This document shows positions 36,683-44,631 of a DNA stretch of 52,877 nucleotides, piece by piece. The DNA comes from Palleronia marisminoris (lineage in GTDB: Bacteria > Pseudomonadota > Alphaproteobacteria > Rhodobacterales > Rhodobacteraceae): the NCBI RefSeq assembly GCF_900172315.1, contig NZ_FWFV01000015.1, positions 1 to 52,877 on the forward strand, given 5' to 3'. Under the pieces are notes generated by a model. It made no database searches. It was not told where the DNA came from and saw only the letters and a program-made list of their open reading frames with translations. Numbering within the stretch: position 1 is the stretch's first letter; the number at the start of each line of letters is the position of its first letter. A program made the position numbers and the translations under genes.

Positions 36683-37327
36683 CTAAGCCGAGGGAGCCTT
36701 CCGAGAAACATCGCGTTGCGCTTCGAATGCTCGCTTATAGGCGGGTCGCTCCGAAGCCCGCGTGATGTAGTCGGACACCACCGGATACTCGTCGATGATC
36801 CCCGAACCCTCAAGCCTGCGTAATACGTGGACCATCAAGATATCGGCCGCACTGAAAGCCTGGAGCCACTCGGATTTGCCAAGGGTGGCAGCGAGTTGGT
36901 CTAGTCGGGTTCTGATCCGCTCATCCACCATTGCGAGCCTTTCGGCTTGCCAGCTTTTGCCCGCCTCGATGTATCTCACGTAGGCGCGCTCTACGATAGG
37001 TGGCTCAACCGTGTTCAACGCCGCGAACATCCAGCTTATTGCCTTCGCGCGTGTCGCTTTGTCCGTCGGAAACAGTTCCCCATGACGTTCGGCGATGTGG
37101 AATACGATGGCACCCGACTCGAACATCGACAGATCATCATCTTCGGAAGTCGGAATTTGCCCGAATGGTTGAAGCTTAAGATGAGCAGGTTCCTTCATCT
37201 CCTCGAATGTCACCAAGCGCACATCGTACGGCTGACCGGTTTCCTCAAGTGCCCAGCGGATGCGCATATCTCGGGCCAAGCCTGCGCCTCGGTCTGGGGA
37301 TGTCTCGAACGCAGTGATCATCGGCAT
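36683..37327 (-). CDS. Glutathione S-transferase family protein, second copy
   Basis: A 214-residue GST. The N domain has RWALEETGQPYDVRLVTFEE, the loop FGQIPTSEDDD and ESGAIVFHIAERHGEL; the C domain has SAADILMVHVLRRLEG. It is paralogous to the GST at 10686-11405 (shared FAALNTVEPPI, TLG/FGQxPT and ESGAIV) but more A/T-rich in codon use. It stands alone between two degraded stretches, with no partner gene. An in-frame ATG two codons into the gene (37321) is an alternative start. Confidence 0.85.
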   Translation of the reverse strand: MPMITAFETSPDRGAGLARDMRIRWALEETGQPYDVRLVTFEEMKEPAHLKLQPFGQIPTSEDDDLSMFESGAIVFHIAERHGELFPTDKATRAKAISWMFAALNTVEPPIVERAYVRYIEAGKSWQAERLAMVDERIRTRLDQLAATLGKSEWLQAFSAADILMVHVLRRLEGSGIIDEYPVVSDYITRASERPAYKRAFEAQRDVSRKAPSA

Positions 37328-37689
37328 GTTGCGCGTGCTTGAAGTGATTCCGGGCCTTGTTTGCGATCCTATGTTTCAAAAAACCAAACCGTCACAAAGC
37401 ACCGGCATTCGACACCAAGAGCTCGAAGCGGTAATCCGCCAAGCTGCTCGGACGGCCACTGCGCGCTTAAGGCCGACGTCACTCCCGGCGCGGAAGTGAG
37501 GTGTCAAACGCATTGCCGTTGTCCGCGCGGTGGCCACCACTCAGACAAACCGGTAGCCGCGACCCCTCGGGGGCCGCACACCGTCCCCAACGGGGGATCT
37601 CGGATTCACGCTCGAACTTCACGCCGTCCCCCTCAATCGCGAGGATAGCCTTGGCATCGATCGGCAAGACCTCACGATGTTGCGGGCTA

Positions 37690-38001
37690 GTCTTGAGTGG
37701 CGCGAACAACCTGCCTTTGCTGAAGACCGGCCTCGAGGCCGTCGGACCGGTGCTGTTCGTGTTGGCAGCAACCATGGCCGTGACGGGCTGGATGATGGGG
37801 CGCCTCTATTTCTACCTCAGTGACGGAGAGGATCGAGATTGCGGTCGAGGCGGCGATCCAGAACTGGCCCATGGAGTCACCCTGGACGTGATCATTGAGA
37901 CCGCAACGGATTTCACGCGGATCGCGATGCCATCGGACCTCTATGCGCTAACGATGTACCTGACGATCCTTCCTTTCGTACTGATCAAATCAGGGCCTTG
38001 A
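37690..38001 (+). pseudogene. Bile-acid:sodium-symporter-family (BASS) remnant
   Basis: One frame gives NLPLLKTGLEAVGPVLFVLA and TMAVTGWMMGRLYFYLSDGE. A shifted frame at about 37829-37870 gives IEIAVEAAIQNWPM. The first frame then resumes with ETATDFTRIAMPSDLYALTM followed by YLTILPFVLI. This order matches the last helices of BASS transporters, including the conserved IEVGxQN segment, but only if two frameshifts are allowed and with the N-terminal two thirds missing. The family call is from memory and moderate. The remainder of 37328-38413 holds no gene I recognise. Confidence 0.45.
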
Positions 38002-38271
38002 TCTGCGTTTGCTCGGAGACGTCGGCCTGAGATCGACCCGCGTTGTTGGCGCGCGCGGCGAACTCCACTCCTCGCCGCTTCGGGCGTGCCGTCGTGATGG
38101 AAATGGTCGGCTAGTTGGGGTGGCAGCTGCGGAATCCGGGCGGCCGGGGCGGGGACACTCTTGTGCGGAAGTCGAGACACCCAGCGCACCTACCACCTCG
38201 GTTCCGGCTGTCATGCGTTAAGTGGTCTTACCAATTGTGCCCATGTTTCGGAAATCTGTGTCTAGTGCAAC

Positions 38272-38299
38272 AAGTTGATTTGAATATGAAAATCAACTT
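38272..38299. repeat. Inverted repeat upstream of the FadR-TRAP operon
   Basis: AAGTTGATTT (38272-38281) and AAATCAACTT (38290-38299) form a perfect 10-base inverted repeat with an 8-base spacer, in an A/T-rich stretch 115 bases before the regulator start. It could be a regulator site or a terminator relic. No T-run follows. Confidence 0.5.
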
Positions 38300-38360
38300 C
38301 TGCACTGTGAGAGTGTGGAGAATTCCCTAGTTGCGACGTAGAAAATGAGAGACCTATTGC

Positions 38361-38374
38361 GTGTGGTAGTACAC
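38361..38374. promoter_or_regulatory. Candidate FadR/GntR operator
   Basis: GTGTGGTAGTACAC is an imperfect 14-base palindrome (10 of 14 positions symmetric), containing the TGGT-N3-AC core typical of FadR-subfamily sites. It lies 40 bases before the regulator's start codon, in a position suited to autoregulation. Confidence 0.35.
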
Positions 38375-38413
38375 TTGAGCCACCATTGAGGCGCTTTGGG
38401 AGGAGCAGGCGGC

Positions 38414-39157
38414 ATGAACGAAGTCCTTGTCAGCGAGAGCAAGCAGCCCGGCTCGAAGCGGATCGTCGCGTATTTCAAGGAGCGACTGCTTCGCGGCGAA
38501 CTGAAGGTCGGCGATCGCATCATGCCTGAGCGCGAACTCGCGGTTGAGCTGGAGGTGGGCCGGCCGCTGCTGCGCGAAGTTCTCAGGTCGCTGTCGATGC
38601 TGGGGCTGTTGGACGTACGGCATGGCAGCGGCACCTACATCGGCAAAGCCGACATCCGGGTCCTGTCCGATTTCTTCACTTTCTGCCTTTCACAAGAGCA
38701 GGACATCCTGGATGACACGATGCAGGCGCGCATGGCGATCGAATGCCAAGCGATCCGTTTGGCCTGCAGTCGTGCGAATGAAGCGGATCTCGCCAGAATC
38801 GGGCAGTGGCTGGGAGTTCTGATCAAGACGCTCGGCGATCCCGAAGAGGGTGGAAAGGCCGACTTCATGTTTCACCAGTCGATTGTGGCGGCGAGCCACA
38901 GCCGGTCTCTGACAACGCTCTATGGCGCGCTCGCCGAACTGCTACAGCTCAGCCACGTCGAGCGTCGAAAGACGACCTACAGAAATCCCGAGATCATCGG
39001 AGACCTGGGCGAGGCGCACCGCGAGGTGTTCCTGTCCATAGTCGCAAAGGACCCCGACCAGGCCGATCAAAGGCTTCGGGAACACTTCGCGATTGGCGAC
39101 GAGGTCCGTCGCAAGAGCCTGATCGAAGCCTACAGGAAAGGCTCCGAAGGGGCATGA
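38414..39157 (+). CDS. FadR-subfamily GntR regulator
   Basis: A 247-residue regulator. The winged helix covers about residues 10-75 (LKVGDRIMPERELAVELEVG, RPLLREVLRSLSMLGLLDVR, HGSGTYI). The C-terminal FCD domain has candidate metal/ligand residues in DFMFHQSIVAAS and EAHREVFLSI. GGAGGAG precedes ATG 38414. It is the first gene of the operon, 28 bases before the TRAP receptor gene, so it probably controls its own transcript in response to the transported acid. Confidence 0.9.
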   Translation: MNEVLVSESKQPGSKRIVAYFKERLLRGELKVGDRIMPERELAVELEVGRPLLREVLRSLSMLGLLDVRHGSGTYIGKADIRVLSDFFTFCLSQEQDILDDTMQARMAIECQAIRLACSRANEADLARIGQWLGVLIKTLGDPEEGGKADFMFHQSIVAASHSRSLTTLYGALAELLQLSHVERRKTTYRNPEIIGDLGEAHREVFLSIVAKDPDQADQRLREHFAIGDEVRRKSLIEAYRKGSEGA

Positions 39158-39185
39158 AGCTGAAATCCAAAGGGAGGATACCAGA

Positions 39186-40172
39186 ATGTTCATGAGAACC
39201 GGCCAAATCATCGCGGTTGCCGCCGCGACGCTGACGGCGCTGCCCGCGGTCGCCCAGGAACTGCGCTATGCGCATGTGGGGGCGGAAGGCGACATCCAGA
39301 CCCGTTACGCAGAAGAAGCCGCCGCTGAAATCGAGGAAGCAACCGACGGAGAGGTCACCGTTCAAGTGTTTCCGGCCAGTCAACTTGGCGGCGTCTCCGA
39401 GATGGTCGACGGAGTGCGGATGGGTTCGATTCAGATGGGGCATCATGATTTCGCGTCACTGGCTCAGATCGTGCCCGATGTATCTGTCTTCAACGCACCT
39501 TTCATCTACCGTGACGGAGCCCATGCGCTGGCGGCGACCGATCCCCAGAGCTCTCCCGCGCTGCAGCAGATCAACGAGCAGTTGATCGAGGAAGGCGACG
39601 TCAGGATCATCGGTCGCATTTATCGGGGCGCCCGGCACATTTCGTCGAACTTCGAAGTGAAATCGCCCGAGGACCTTGCGGGGAAGCCCTTCCGCGCCGT
39701 GCCGCTCGATCTTTGGGTTTCGATGGTAAAAGGGTTCGGAGCGACACCGACGCCGGTCGAAGTGGCCGAACTGCCAACCGCCCTGATGACCGGCCTTGTG
39801 GTTGGGCAGGAAAACCCGCTCACGATGATCACGTCGAACAGCTTGCATGAAGTTCAAAGCCATGTCGCGATGACCGGCCACATGCAGTCTGTCCTGGCCG
39901 TCTTCATCAACGAGGACGTGTGGCAGGGGCTTTCGGAAGAAAACCAGACAGCGATCACCGAAGTGCTGGACGCGAAAGCCGAAGAGTCGCTGCAATGGGC
40001 GCAGGACTCCGAGGAAGATCTTGTCGCTGAACTTGAAGAGGCCGGCATGACGGTCATCACCGAGGAAGACGGTCTCGACATAGATGCCTTCCGTGAAAAG
40101 GTTCTGGCGCAGATCAATACCGACTTCCCTGAGTACGAGCCCCTCATCGAGCAAATCATGGCGATCGAGTAA
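39186..40172 (+). CDS. dctP: TRAP transporter receptor (DctP type), second system
   Basis: A 328-residue receptor with a signal peptide ending ...LPAVAQE. Typical DctP features are FPASQLGGVSEMVDGVRMGS, VFNAPFIYRDGAHALAA and the arginine-containing stretch LAGKPFRAVPLDLWVSMVKG. GGAGGA stands 7 bases before the ATG. Codon use is less GC-biased than in the first TRAP system. A hairpin follows the stop. Confidence 0.9.
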   Translation: MFMRTGQIIAVAAATLTALPAVAQELRYAHVGAEGDIQTRYAEEAAAEIEEATDGEVTVQVFPASQLGGVSEMVDGVRMGSIQMGHHDFASLAQIVPDVSVFNAPFIYRDGAHALAATDPQSSPALQQINEQLIEEGDVRIIGRIYRGARHISSNFEVKSPEDLAGKPFRAVPLDLWVSMVKGFGATPTPVEVAELPTALMTGLVVGQENPLTMITSNSLHEVQSHVAMTGHMQSVLAVFINEDVWQGLSEENQTAITEVLDAKAEESLQWAQDSEEDLVAELEEAGMTVITEEDGLDIDAFREKVLAQINTDFPEYEPLIEQIMAIE

Positions 40173-40183
40173 GGTTACGCAAT

Positions 40184-40216
40184 GGGTCGGCATGCCATGC
40201 AAAAGCGTGCCGACCC
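40184..40216 (+). terminator. Intercistronic hairpin after the second DctP gene
   Basis: GGGTCGGCATGC (40184-40195) pairs with GCGTGCCGACCC (40205-40216), 12 pairs including one G-T, around a 9-base loop. It lies between dctP and dctQ. It has the same relative position as the hairpins after the other binding-protein genes. Confidence 0.6.
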
Positions 40217-40241
40217 TAAACCACGTCCCGGGAGATGAACG

Positions 40242-40700
40242 ATGCGACGAATCCTCGAGATCATTTGCGTTCTGTTGCTGGGCGCACTCGTAACCGTGCC
40301 CTTCGTGCAGGTGATTGCGCGCGACGTGTTCGGTTCGGCCATTGTTGGCGCCGAAGAACTGACGCGGTTTCTGCTGATCTGTTCGGTATTCGCAGCTTAT
40401 CCGCTGGTCGTGAATCACGGCGAGAACATCGTCATGGGCGAGTTGCTCGAAGCGTTGCCACCTCGCGCGAACAAGATCGTGAACTTTCTGATCTCATTCG
40501 GCGCCATTGCGACCTGTGGTTTTTTGGGCTTGGTCGCCATCATCAACATCTCGGAGAACCTGAATAACGCCACTCCGACGCTCAAGATCCCGTTCTGGAT
40601 ATTCATGGGCGCGACCGCCTTCGGCTTTGTCGGTGCCTGCGTCGTTCATCTTTTCAATCTTCGCCGCCAGCCCAAGGCACACAGTTCGGTGTCGCTCTGA
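40242..40700 (+). CDS. dctQ: TRAP transporter small permease (DctQ), second system
   Basis: A 152-residue protein with four membrane segments, including the DctQ pattern VIARDVFGSAIVGAEELTRF near residues 25-44. GGGAGA precedes the start. The stop lies one base before the dctM start. Confidence 0.87.
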   Translation: MRRILEIICVLLLGALVTVPFVQVIARDVFGSAIVGAEELTRFLLICSVFAAYPLVVNHGENIVMGELLEALPPRANKIVNFLISFGAIATCGFLGLVAIINISENLNNATPTLKIPFWIFMGATAFGFVGACVVHLFNLRRQPKAHSSVSL

Positions 40701-40701
40701 C

Positions 40702-41976
40702 ATGGGTATCGCTCTGATCCTGCTCTTCCTGGCCCTCTTCATCGTCGGCTTTCCCGTCGTCTACGCGATCTTGATCCCCGCGATCGGCTACGTTCTTATC
40801 GAGGGTCTGCCGCTCGGCCTGCTGACACAGCGTGTCACATATGCCCTCGACAGCTTTCCTCTCGTCGCGGTCCCAATCTTTATCTTCGTCGGAAACCTGA
40901 TGAACCTGGCCGGCGTGACCGACCGCATCTTTCGCTTCGCCGATACCTTGGTCGGTCGTCTGCCGGGGGGGCTTGCCCAGGTGAACATTTTCTCCAGCTT
41001 GATCTTTTCGGGTATGTCAGGCGCTGCTCTGGCCGATGTTGGTGGCCTTGGCCGGATCGAGATCGAGGCGATGAAGAAGCGTGGTTTCTCCACGTCCTAC
41101 GCTGGCGCAGTCACCGCCGCCTCGGCGGTCGTGGGCCCGATTTTTCCGCCGAGCATTCCACTGATCGTCTATGGCTCGGTCACGAGCGTCTCGATCGTGC
41201 AGCTTCTGCTCGCCGGCATCGTTCCCGCACTGGTTTGCATCGCCCTGCTGATGGCGACCGCCGCCATCATCGCAATCGTCACGCAAATGCCCCGCGCGGA
41301 ACGCTGGCCCACTTTCCGCGAATTGTTCGGCAGCCTGCTGCCCGCCTTGCCTGCGCTGTTTGCCCCTGTGCTCATGATCCTGGGCATGCTGCTGGGTCTC
41401 TTCACGCCAACCGAGGCGGCGGCGGTCACGGTCGTCTACGTCTTGCTGATCAGCACGTTGTTCTACCGCGAACTCACGTGGCCGCACCTGTGGGGCGCAA
41501 TGCTCATGACCGTGCGCAGCACCTGCGCGATCCTGATCATCGTTGCGGCAGCCTCCCTGTTCGGCTGGATCCTCGCCGTCGAGCAAATCCCGCAGGATTT
41601 CTCGCGCTGGATACTTCAGTTCGCGGAGAACCCGATCGTGCTTCTGCTGATCGCGAACCTGATCTTCTTCATCGCGGGCATGTTCCTGGATTCCACTACG
41701 GCCACGCTCCTGGTGGTTCCCGTTATTGCTCCGCCGCTGGTTCTTGCGGGCATTGATCCGGTACATCTTGGGATCATCGTGATCTTCAATCTGATGCTTG
41801 GCCTGCTCACGCCGCCGATGGGACTGTCGCTATTTCTTATCTGCGATATCGCGAAAATCTCGCTACGCCAGCTTCTCAGGGCCCTGCTGCCGTTCTACGT
41901 TCCGCTCCTCGTGACACTTGTCATCATCACCTTCGCCGAAGATCTGGTTCTTTGGCTGCCGGGGCTACTTCGTTGA
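40702..41976 (+). CDS. dctM: TRAP transporter large permease (DctM), second system
   Basis: A 424-residue DctM protein with about 12 spans. Characteristic segments are SFPLVAVPIFIFVGNLMNLA, GLGRIEIEAMKKRGFSTSYA, GPIFPPSIPLIVYG and, near the end, MLGLLTPPMGLSLFLICD. I choose ATG 40702; an upstream in-frame extension would lie in dctQ. It is followed by rpiB after 21 bases. Confidence 0.92.
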   Translation: MGIALILLFLALFIVGFPVVYAILIPAIGYVLIEGLPLGLLTQRVTYALDSFPLVAVPIFIFVGNLMNLAGVTDRIFRFADTLVGRLPGGLAQVNIFSSLIFSGMSGAALADVGGLGRIEIEAMKKRGFSTSYAGAVTAASAVVGPIFPPSIPLIVYGSVTSVSIVQLLLAGIVPALVCIALLMATAAIIAIVTQMPRAERWPTFRELFGSLLPALPALFAPVLMILGMLLGLFTPTEAAAVTVVYVLLISTLFYRELTWPHLWGAMLMTVRSTCAILIIVAAASLFGWILAVEQIPQDFSRWILQFAENPIVLLLIANLIFFIAGMFLDSTTATLLVVPVIAPPLVLAGIDPVHLGIIVIFNLMLGLLTPPMGLSLFLICDIAKISLRQLLRALLPFYVPLLVTLVIITFAEDLVLWLPGLLR

Positions 41977-41997
41977 TCAAACTGGAAAGGAAAATAC

Positions 41998-42444
41998 ATG
42001 CGCATCGTCATAGGCTCGGATCACGCCGGCTTCCCGCTCAAGGCAACAGTTGTCGATCATATCCGGAAACTTGGCCACGAGGTCGATGACGTCGGATCTT
42101 TCGATGATAAGCCGGTTGATTTCCCGGACATTGCGAAGCTGGTGACGAGTGCTGTCGCGGAGAAGAAGGCCGATCGCGGGATGCTCGTCTGTGGGACAGG
42201 TGTGGGTGCCTCGATCGCGGCGAACAAGGTCAGAGGAATTCGTGCCGCTGTCTGCCATGACATCCACTCGGCACACCAGTGTGTAGAACACGACGACGTC
42301 AACGTAATGTGCATCGGTGCCCAGATCGTCGGGCCTTGGCTCGCACTCGATCTAATCGACTCCTACCTGACGGCCGAGTTCTCGACGAACGAAGACTTTC
42401 GGCGCCGAGTGGAGATGTTGCACAAGATGGATGAGGAACGCTAA
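41998..42444 (+). CDS. rpiB: RpiB/LacAB-family sugar-phosphate isomerase
   Basis: A 148-residue isomerase. The phosphate and base-catalysis motifs are visible: GSDHAGFPLK, the catalytic C65 in CGTGVGASIAANKVRG, and CHDIHSAHQCVEHDD. The family interconverts aldose and ketose phosphates (ribose 5-phosphate, or tetrose phosphates in erythritol-type pathways). AAAGGA precedes the ATG. Its place behind a TRAP operon, followed by a ribokinase stub, suggests the operon once served a sugar or polyol that is phosphorylated and isomerised. The kinase is now broken, so the isomerase may be left without a local partner. Confidence 0.9.
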   Translation: MRIVIGSDHAGFPLKATVVDHIRKLGHEVDDVGSFDDKPVDFPDIAKLVTSAVAEKKADRGMLVCGTGVGASIAANKVRGIRAAVCHDIHSAHQCVEHDDVNVMCIGAQIVGPWLALDLIDSYLTAEFSTNEDFRRRVEMLHKMDEER

Positions 42445-42595
42445 GCCGGAGCGAATTCATGTCTTCGGCTCGATCGACGGCAATCTCATCCGCCGCGTTG
42501 CCACAATTGCACGTCCAGGAGAAACTGTCCTATCGCCGGCGTACGAGAAGCATCCTAGTGGCAAGGGAGCGAACACGCTTCCGCGCGTGTCGTGA
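42431..42595 (+). pseudogene. PfkB/ribokinase-family kinase, N-terminal stub
   Basis: An open frame of 54 codons begins at ATG 42431, overlapping the rpiB end by 14 bases. It reads HVFGSIDGNLIRRVATIARP, then GETVLSPAYEKHPSGKGANT before ending LPRVS and a stop. The substrate-binding start (FGSIxxDLV...PGET) and the GGKGAN glycine motif (here SGKGAN) are those of ribokinases. The remaining 250 or so residues are gone; the sequence switches to a transposase fragment at the break. A kinase behind an isomerase makes pathway sense. Confidence 0.75.
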
Positions 42596-42680
42596 TCGCC
42601 GCCTGGGGTATCGACTATGACTCCGAGCGACCGCACTTGGACTTGGGTTGCGAGACCCGATCGCCCGCCCCGCTGCTCGA
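42592..42680 (+). mobile_element. IS3-family transposase C-terminal fragment
   Basis: Directly at the end of the ribokinase stub, another frame reads VIAAWGIDYDSERPHLDLG and then CETRSPAPLL. This matches the end of IS3-type OrfB integrases (W..DYN..RPHSSLGxLTP). No other part of an element and no terminal inverted repeats were found. It is therefore a scar of an insertion and later deletion that removed most of the kinase gene. Confidence 0.6.
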
Positions 42681-42924
42681 GATGAAAGTTCCGCGCGTTG
42701 GCAAACGCTCCGATCACCAGCAGAAGCGCTCCCATCATGTGCAGAAGCGACGTCTCGGGCATTGGAACAAGTTCGACCAATAGATGCCCTTGTGGAAATC
42801 TTCTCGTTTGTGCGTCGTCACGAAGCGCGTCGAAGACTGGGTCGCATATGCGATGTAGATGCTGGCGAGACTCGGTAGATGAGGAGGCGCATGCTTGCCG
42901 CGTTGCGCGCGACCCAAGTAGGTA
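42681..42924. other. Non-coding tail of the IS/kinase scar
   Basis: I see no gene or recognisable fragment in this stretch. Frames are broken by stops, and composition differs from both flanking operons. Confidence 0.4.
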
Positions 42925-42950
42925 GGGGAGCCATGATCCCTCGGCTCCCC
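42925..42950. terminator. Hairpin at the 3' end of the FAH gene
   Basis: GGGGAGCC (42925-42932) pairs perfectly with GGCTCCCC (42943-42950) around a 10-base loop, 36 bases beyond the stop of the minus-strand FAH gene. No strong T-run follows on either strand. Confidence 0.55.
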
Positions 42951-42985
42951 ACGCAGTCGGTCGAAACGAACATATCCGCGGACTG

Positions 42986-43672
42986 TCAGACGACCTTGAC
43001 TGTCAGCGTGTCGACACCGTCCAGCGAGGCTTTCATAACCTGACCCCGCTCGACAGGCCCCACTCCTGCGGGAGTGCCGGACATGATCACGTCGCCCGGC
43101 GCCAGCTCGAAGTAGTCCGAGAGGTAGGAGATCATCTCGGGCACTTTCCAGATCATCTGGTTCAGATCACCTTCCTGCTTGAGCTCGCCATCCACATGCA
43201 AGGTGATGGTTCCGGCATTGGGATGACCTACTTCGGACACCGGCCGGAGAGGACCGACCGGTGCAGAGCGCTCAAACGCCTTCCCGATCTCCCATGGGCG
43301 GCCCATCTTCTTCGCCTCGCCCTGCAGGTCGCGGCGGGTCATGTCGAGGCTGAGTGCATAGCCGTAGACATGATCGAGCGCGTCTTCGACGGCTATGTTC
43401 TTGCCGCCAGACTTCAGCGCGACCGCCAGTTCCACCTCGTAATGCACGTCCGAGGATTGCGGCGGATACGGGAATTCGCCGCTGGGATCGAGGTTGTCGG
43501 GGTTCTTCTGAAAGAAGAAGGGCGGTTCCCGATCGGGGTCGTGACCCATCTCGACAGCATGCGCGGCGTAGTTTCGGCCAATGCAGTACACCCGCCGCAC
43601 AGGGAAAGTCGCATCCGTATCTGCAACCGGAATGGTAACGGTCGGCGGTGTCGGGATCACGTGCTCAGTCAT
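42986..43672 (-). CDS. Fumarylacetoacetate-hydrolase-family protein (fumarylpyruvate hydrolase type)
   Basis: A 228-residue single-domain FAH protein. Motifs are RVYCIGRNYAAHAVEMG, the metal ligands in YEVELAVALKSG, GYALSLDMTRRDLQ, GKAFERSAPVGP and the end motif GDVIMSGTPAGVGPV. Members split C-C bonds of acylpyruvates or decarboxylate oxaloacetate-like acids. I choose ATG 43672, where GGAG lies 7 bases upstream and which gives the normal MTEHVIPTPP start; the longer reading runs through the operator. It is divergent from a GntR regulator, and its promoter contains the palindrome at 43719-43736. Confidence 0.87.
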   Translation of the reverse strand: MTEHVIPTPPTVTIPVADTDATFPVRRVYCIGRNYAAHAVEMGHDPDREPPFFFQKNPDNLDPSGEFPYPPQSSDVHYEVELAVALKSGGKNIAVEDALDHVYGYALSLDMTRRDLQGEAKKMGRPWEIGKAFERSAPVGPLRPVSEVGHPNAGTITLHVDGELKQEGDLNQMIWKVPEMISYLSDYFELAPGDVIMSGTPAGVGPVERGQVMKASLDGVDTLTVKVV

Positions 43673-43718
43673 TCTGATGCTCCATCCAAAAACTTGCTCC
43701 TGATGGTCGTAGCTTGCC

Positions 43719-43736
43719 GATTGATCGCGATCAATC
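43719..43736. promoter_or_regulatory. Palindromic operator A for the GntR regulator
   Basis: GATTGATCGCGATCAATC is a perfect 18-base palindrome, 47 bases upstream of the FAH start. Its half-site ATTGATCG recurs in the palindrome at 43812-43825. Confidence 0.65.
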
Positions 43737-43811
43737 CAAATCGTTCTTCGATTTGTGTCGACAGAGCCTGAAATGTGTGCACTCATGGTTGAAGGAAGCA
43801 GGTTTGCCGCA

Positions 43812-43825
43812 ATTGATCGATCAAT
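43812..43825. promoter_or_regulatory. Palindromic operator B for the GntR regulator
   Basis: ATTGATCGATCAAT is a perfect 14-base palindrome, 28 bases upstream of the GntR start. The half-site is that of operator A, but the two halves are two bases closer. The sites are 91 bases apart, centre to centre. Confidence 0.65.
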
Positions 43826-43852
43826 GTGGCTAGGCGGTTGTTAGGACTCTCC

Positions 43853-44545
43853 ATGGACTCTGAGCAGGTTTCGGCGCCAAGTGCAGAGAGCGGCCTTATG
43901 CGGCTGCGCAGCTATATCGAACGACATGAACTCGCACCCGGCGACAGGCTTCCTGCAGAACGCCGATTGATCCCCGAGCTCGGGCTGAGCCGTACCGAGT
44001 TGCGCAAGGCTCTCGATCGGCTGGAACGTGACGGGGTGATCTGGCGGCACGTCGGCAAGGGCACGTTTTTGGCGGAGCCAGAGAGCGGCGCCGATCGGGC
44101 GATGACGGCGGTTGCGTTGGGTCGGAGACTGACACCGGTTCAGATGATGCGCGCGCGGATTTGCTTCGAGCCGGCGCTGGCGCGTGAAGCCGCGCTGAAC
44201 GCCTCTGGTGCGGCGCTGCACCGGATGGCGGAGGTAATTGCGCAGAGTGAAGCAGCGAGTAGTTGGGAAGAATACGAGCGGAACGACGACCTGTTCCATG
44301 AAGCGATCGCCGGAGCGAGCGATAACCTGCTGCTGCAGGTCCTGTTCGACAAGCTGAACCAGGTGAGGCGGGCCGTGGCCTGGGGAAGCGTCAGACGCGA
44401 AACCCCGCATCCGGCACCCGATCACGGCAGCTTCGTCCAGCACAGGCGCATCCTAAGCACGATCTCGGAGCGGGATCCCGACGCCGCGCAGGACGCCATG
44501 CGGGCACACCTCAACGCAGTCTCGCGACGTCTTTTCGGAGGATGA
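43853..44545 (+). CDS. FadR-subfamily GntR regulator of the NMT1-type ABC operon
   Basis: A 230-residue regulator. The winged helix reads LAPGDRLPAERRLIPELGLS, RTELRKALDRLERDGVIWRH and VGKGTFL; the FCD domain contains NDDLFHEAIAGAS and FVQHRRILSTI. I prefer ATG 43853 to the GTG at 43826, because the latter lies at the edge of the operator. The gene is divergent from the FAH hydrolase and 86 bases upstream of the ABC operon, and probably controls both through the paired palindromes. Confidence 0.88.
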   Translation: MDSEQVSAPSAESGLMRLRSYIERHELAPGDRLPAERRLIPELGLSRTELRKALDRLERDGVIWRHVGKGTFLAEPESGADRAMTAVALGRRLTPVQMMRARICFEPALAREAALNASGAALHRMAEVIAQSEAASSWEEYERNDDLFHEAIAGASDNLLLQVLFDKLNQVRRAVAWGSVRRETPHPAPDHGSFVQHRRILSTISERDPDAAQDAMRAHLNAVSRRLFGG

Positions 44546-44631
44546 AGACGTAACGGGAAAAACCGGGACGGAGGAGGTGCCGGCAGGACAAGAGGCGACG
44601 ACAGCAACAACTGAACGAACGGGAGGATGAT

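Noticed and set aside
37361-37775. Small open frames on both strands in the degraded island
   Set aside because: Low-complexity, no ribosome sites, no similarity I can recognise.
42925-42950. Hairpin read as one end of an insertion sequence
   Set aside because: No matching inverted copy or target duplication is present near the transposase fragment. A terminator of the FAH gene explains it better.
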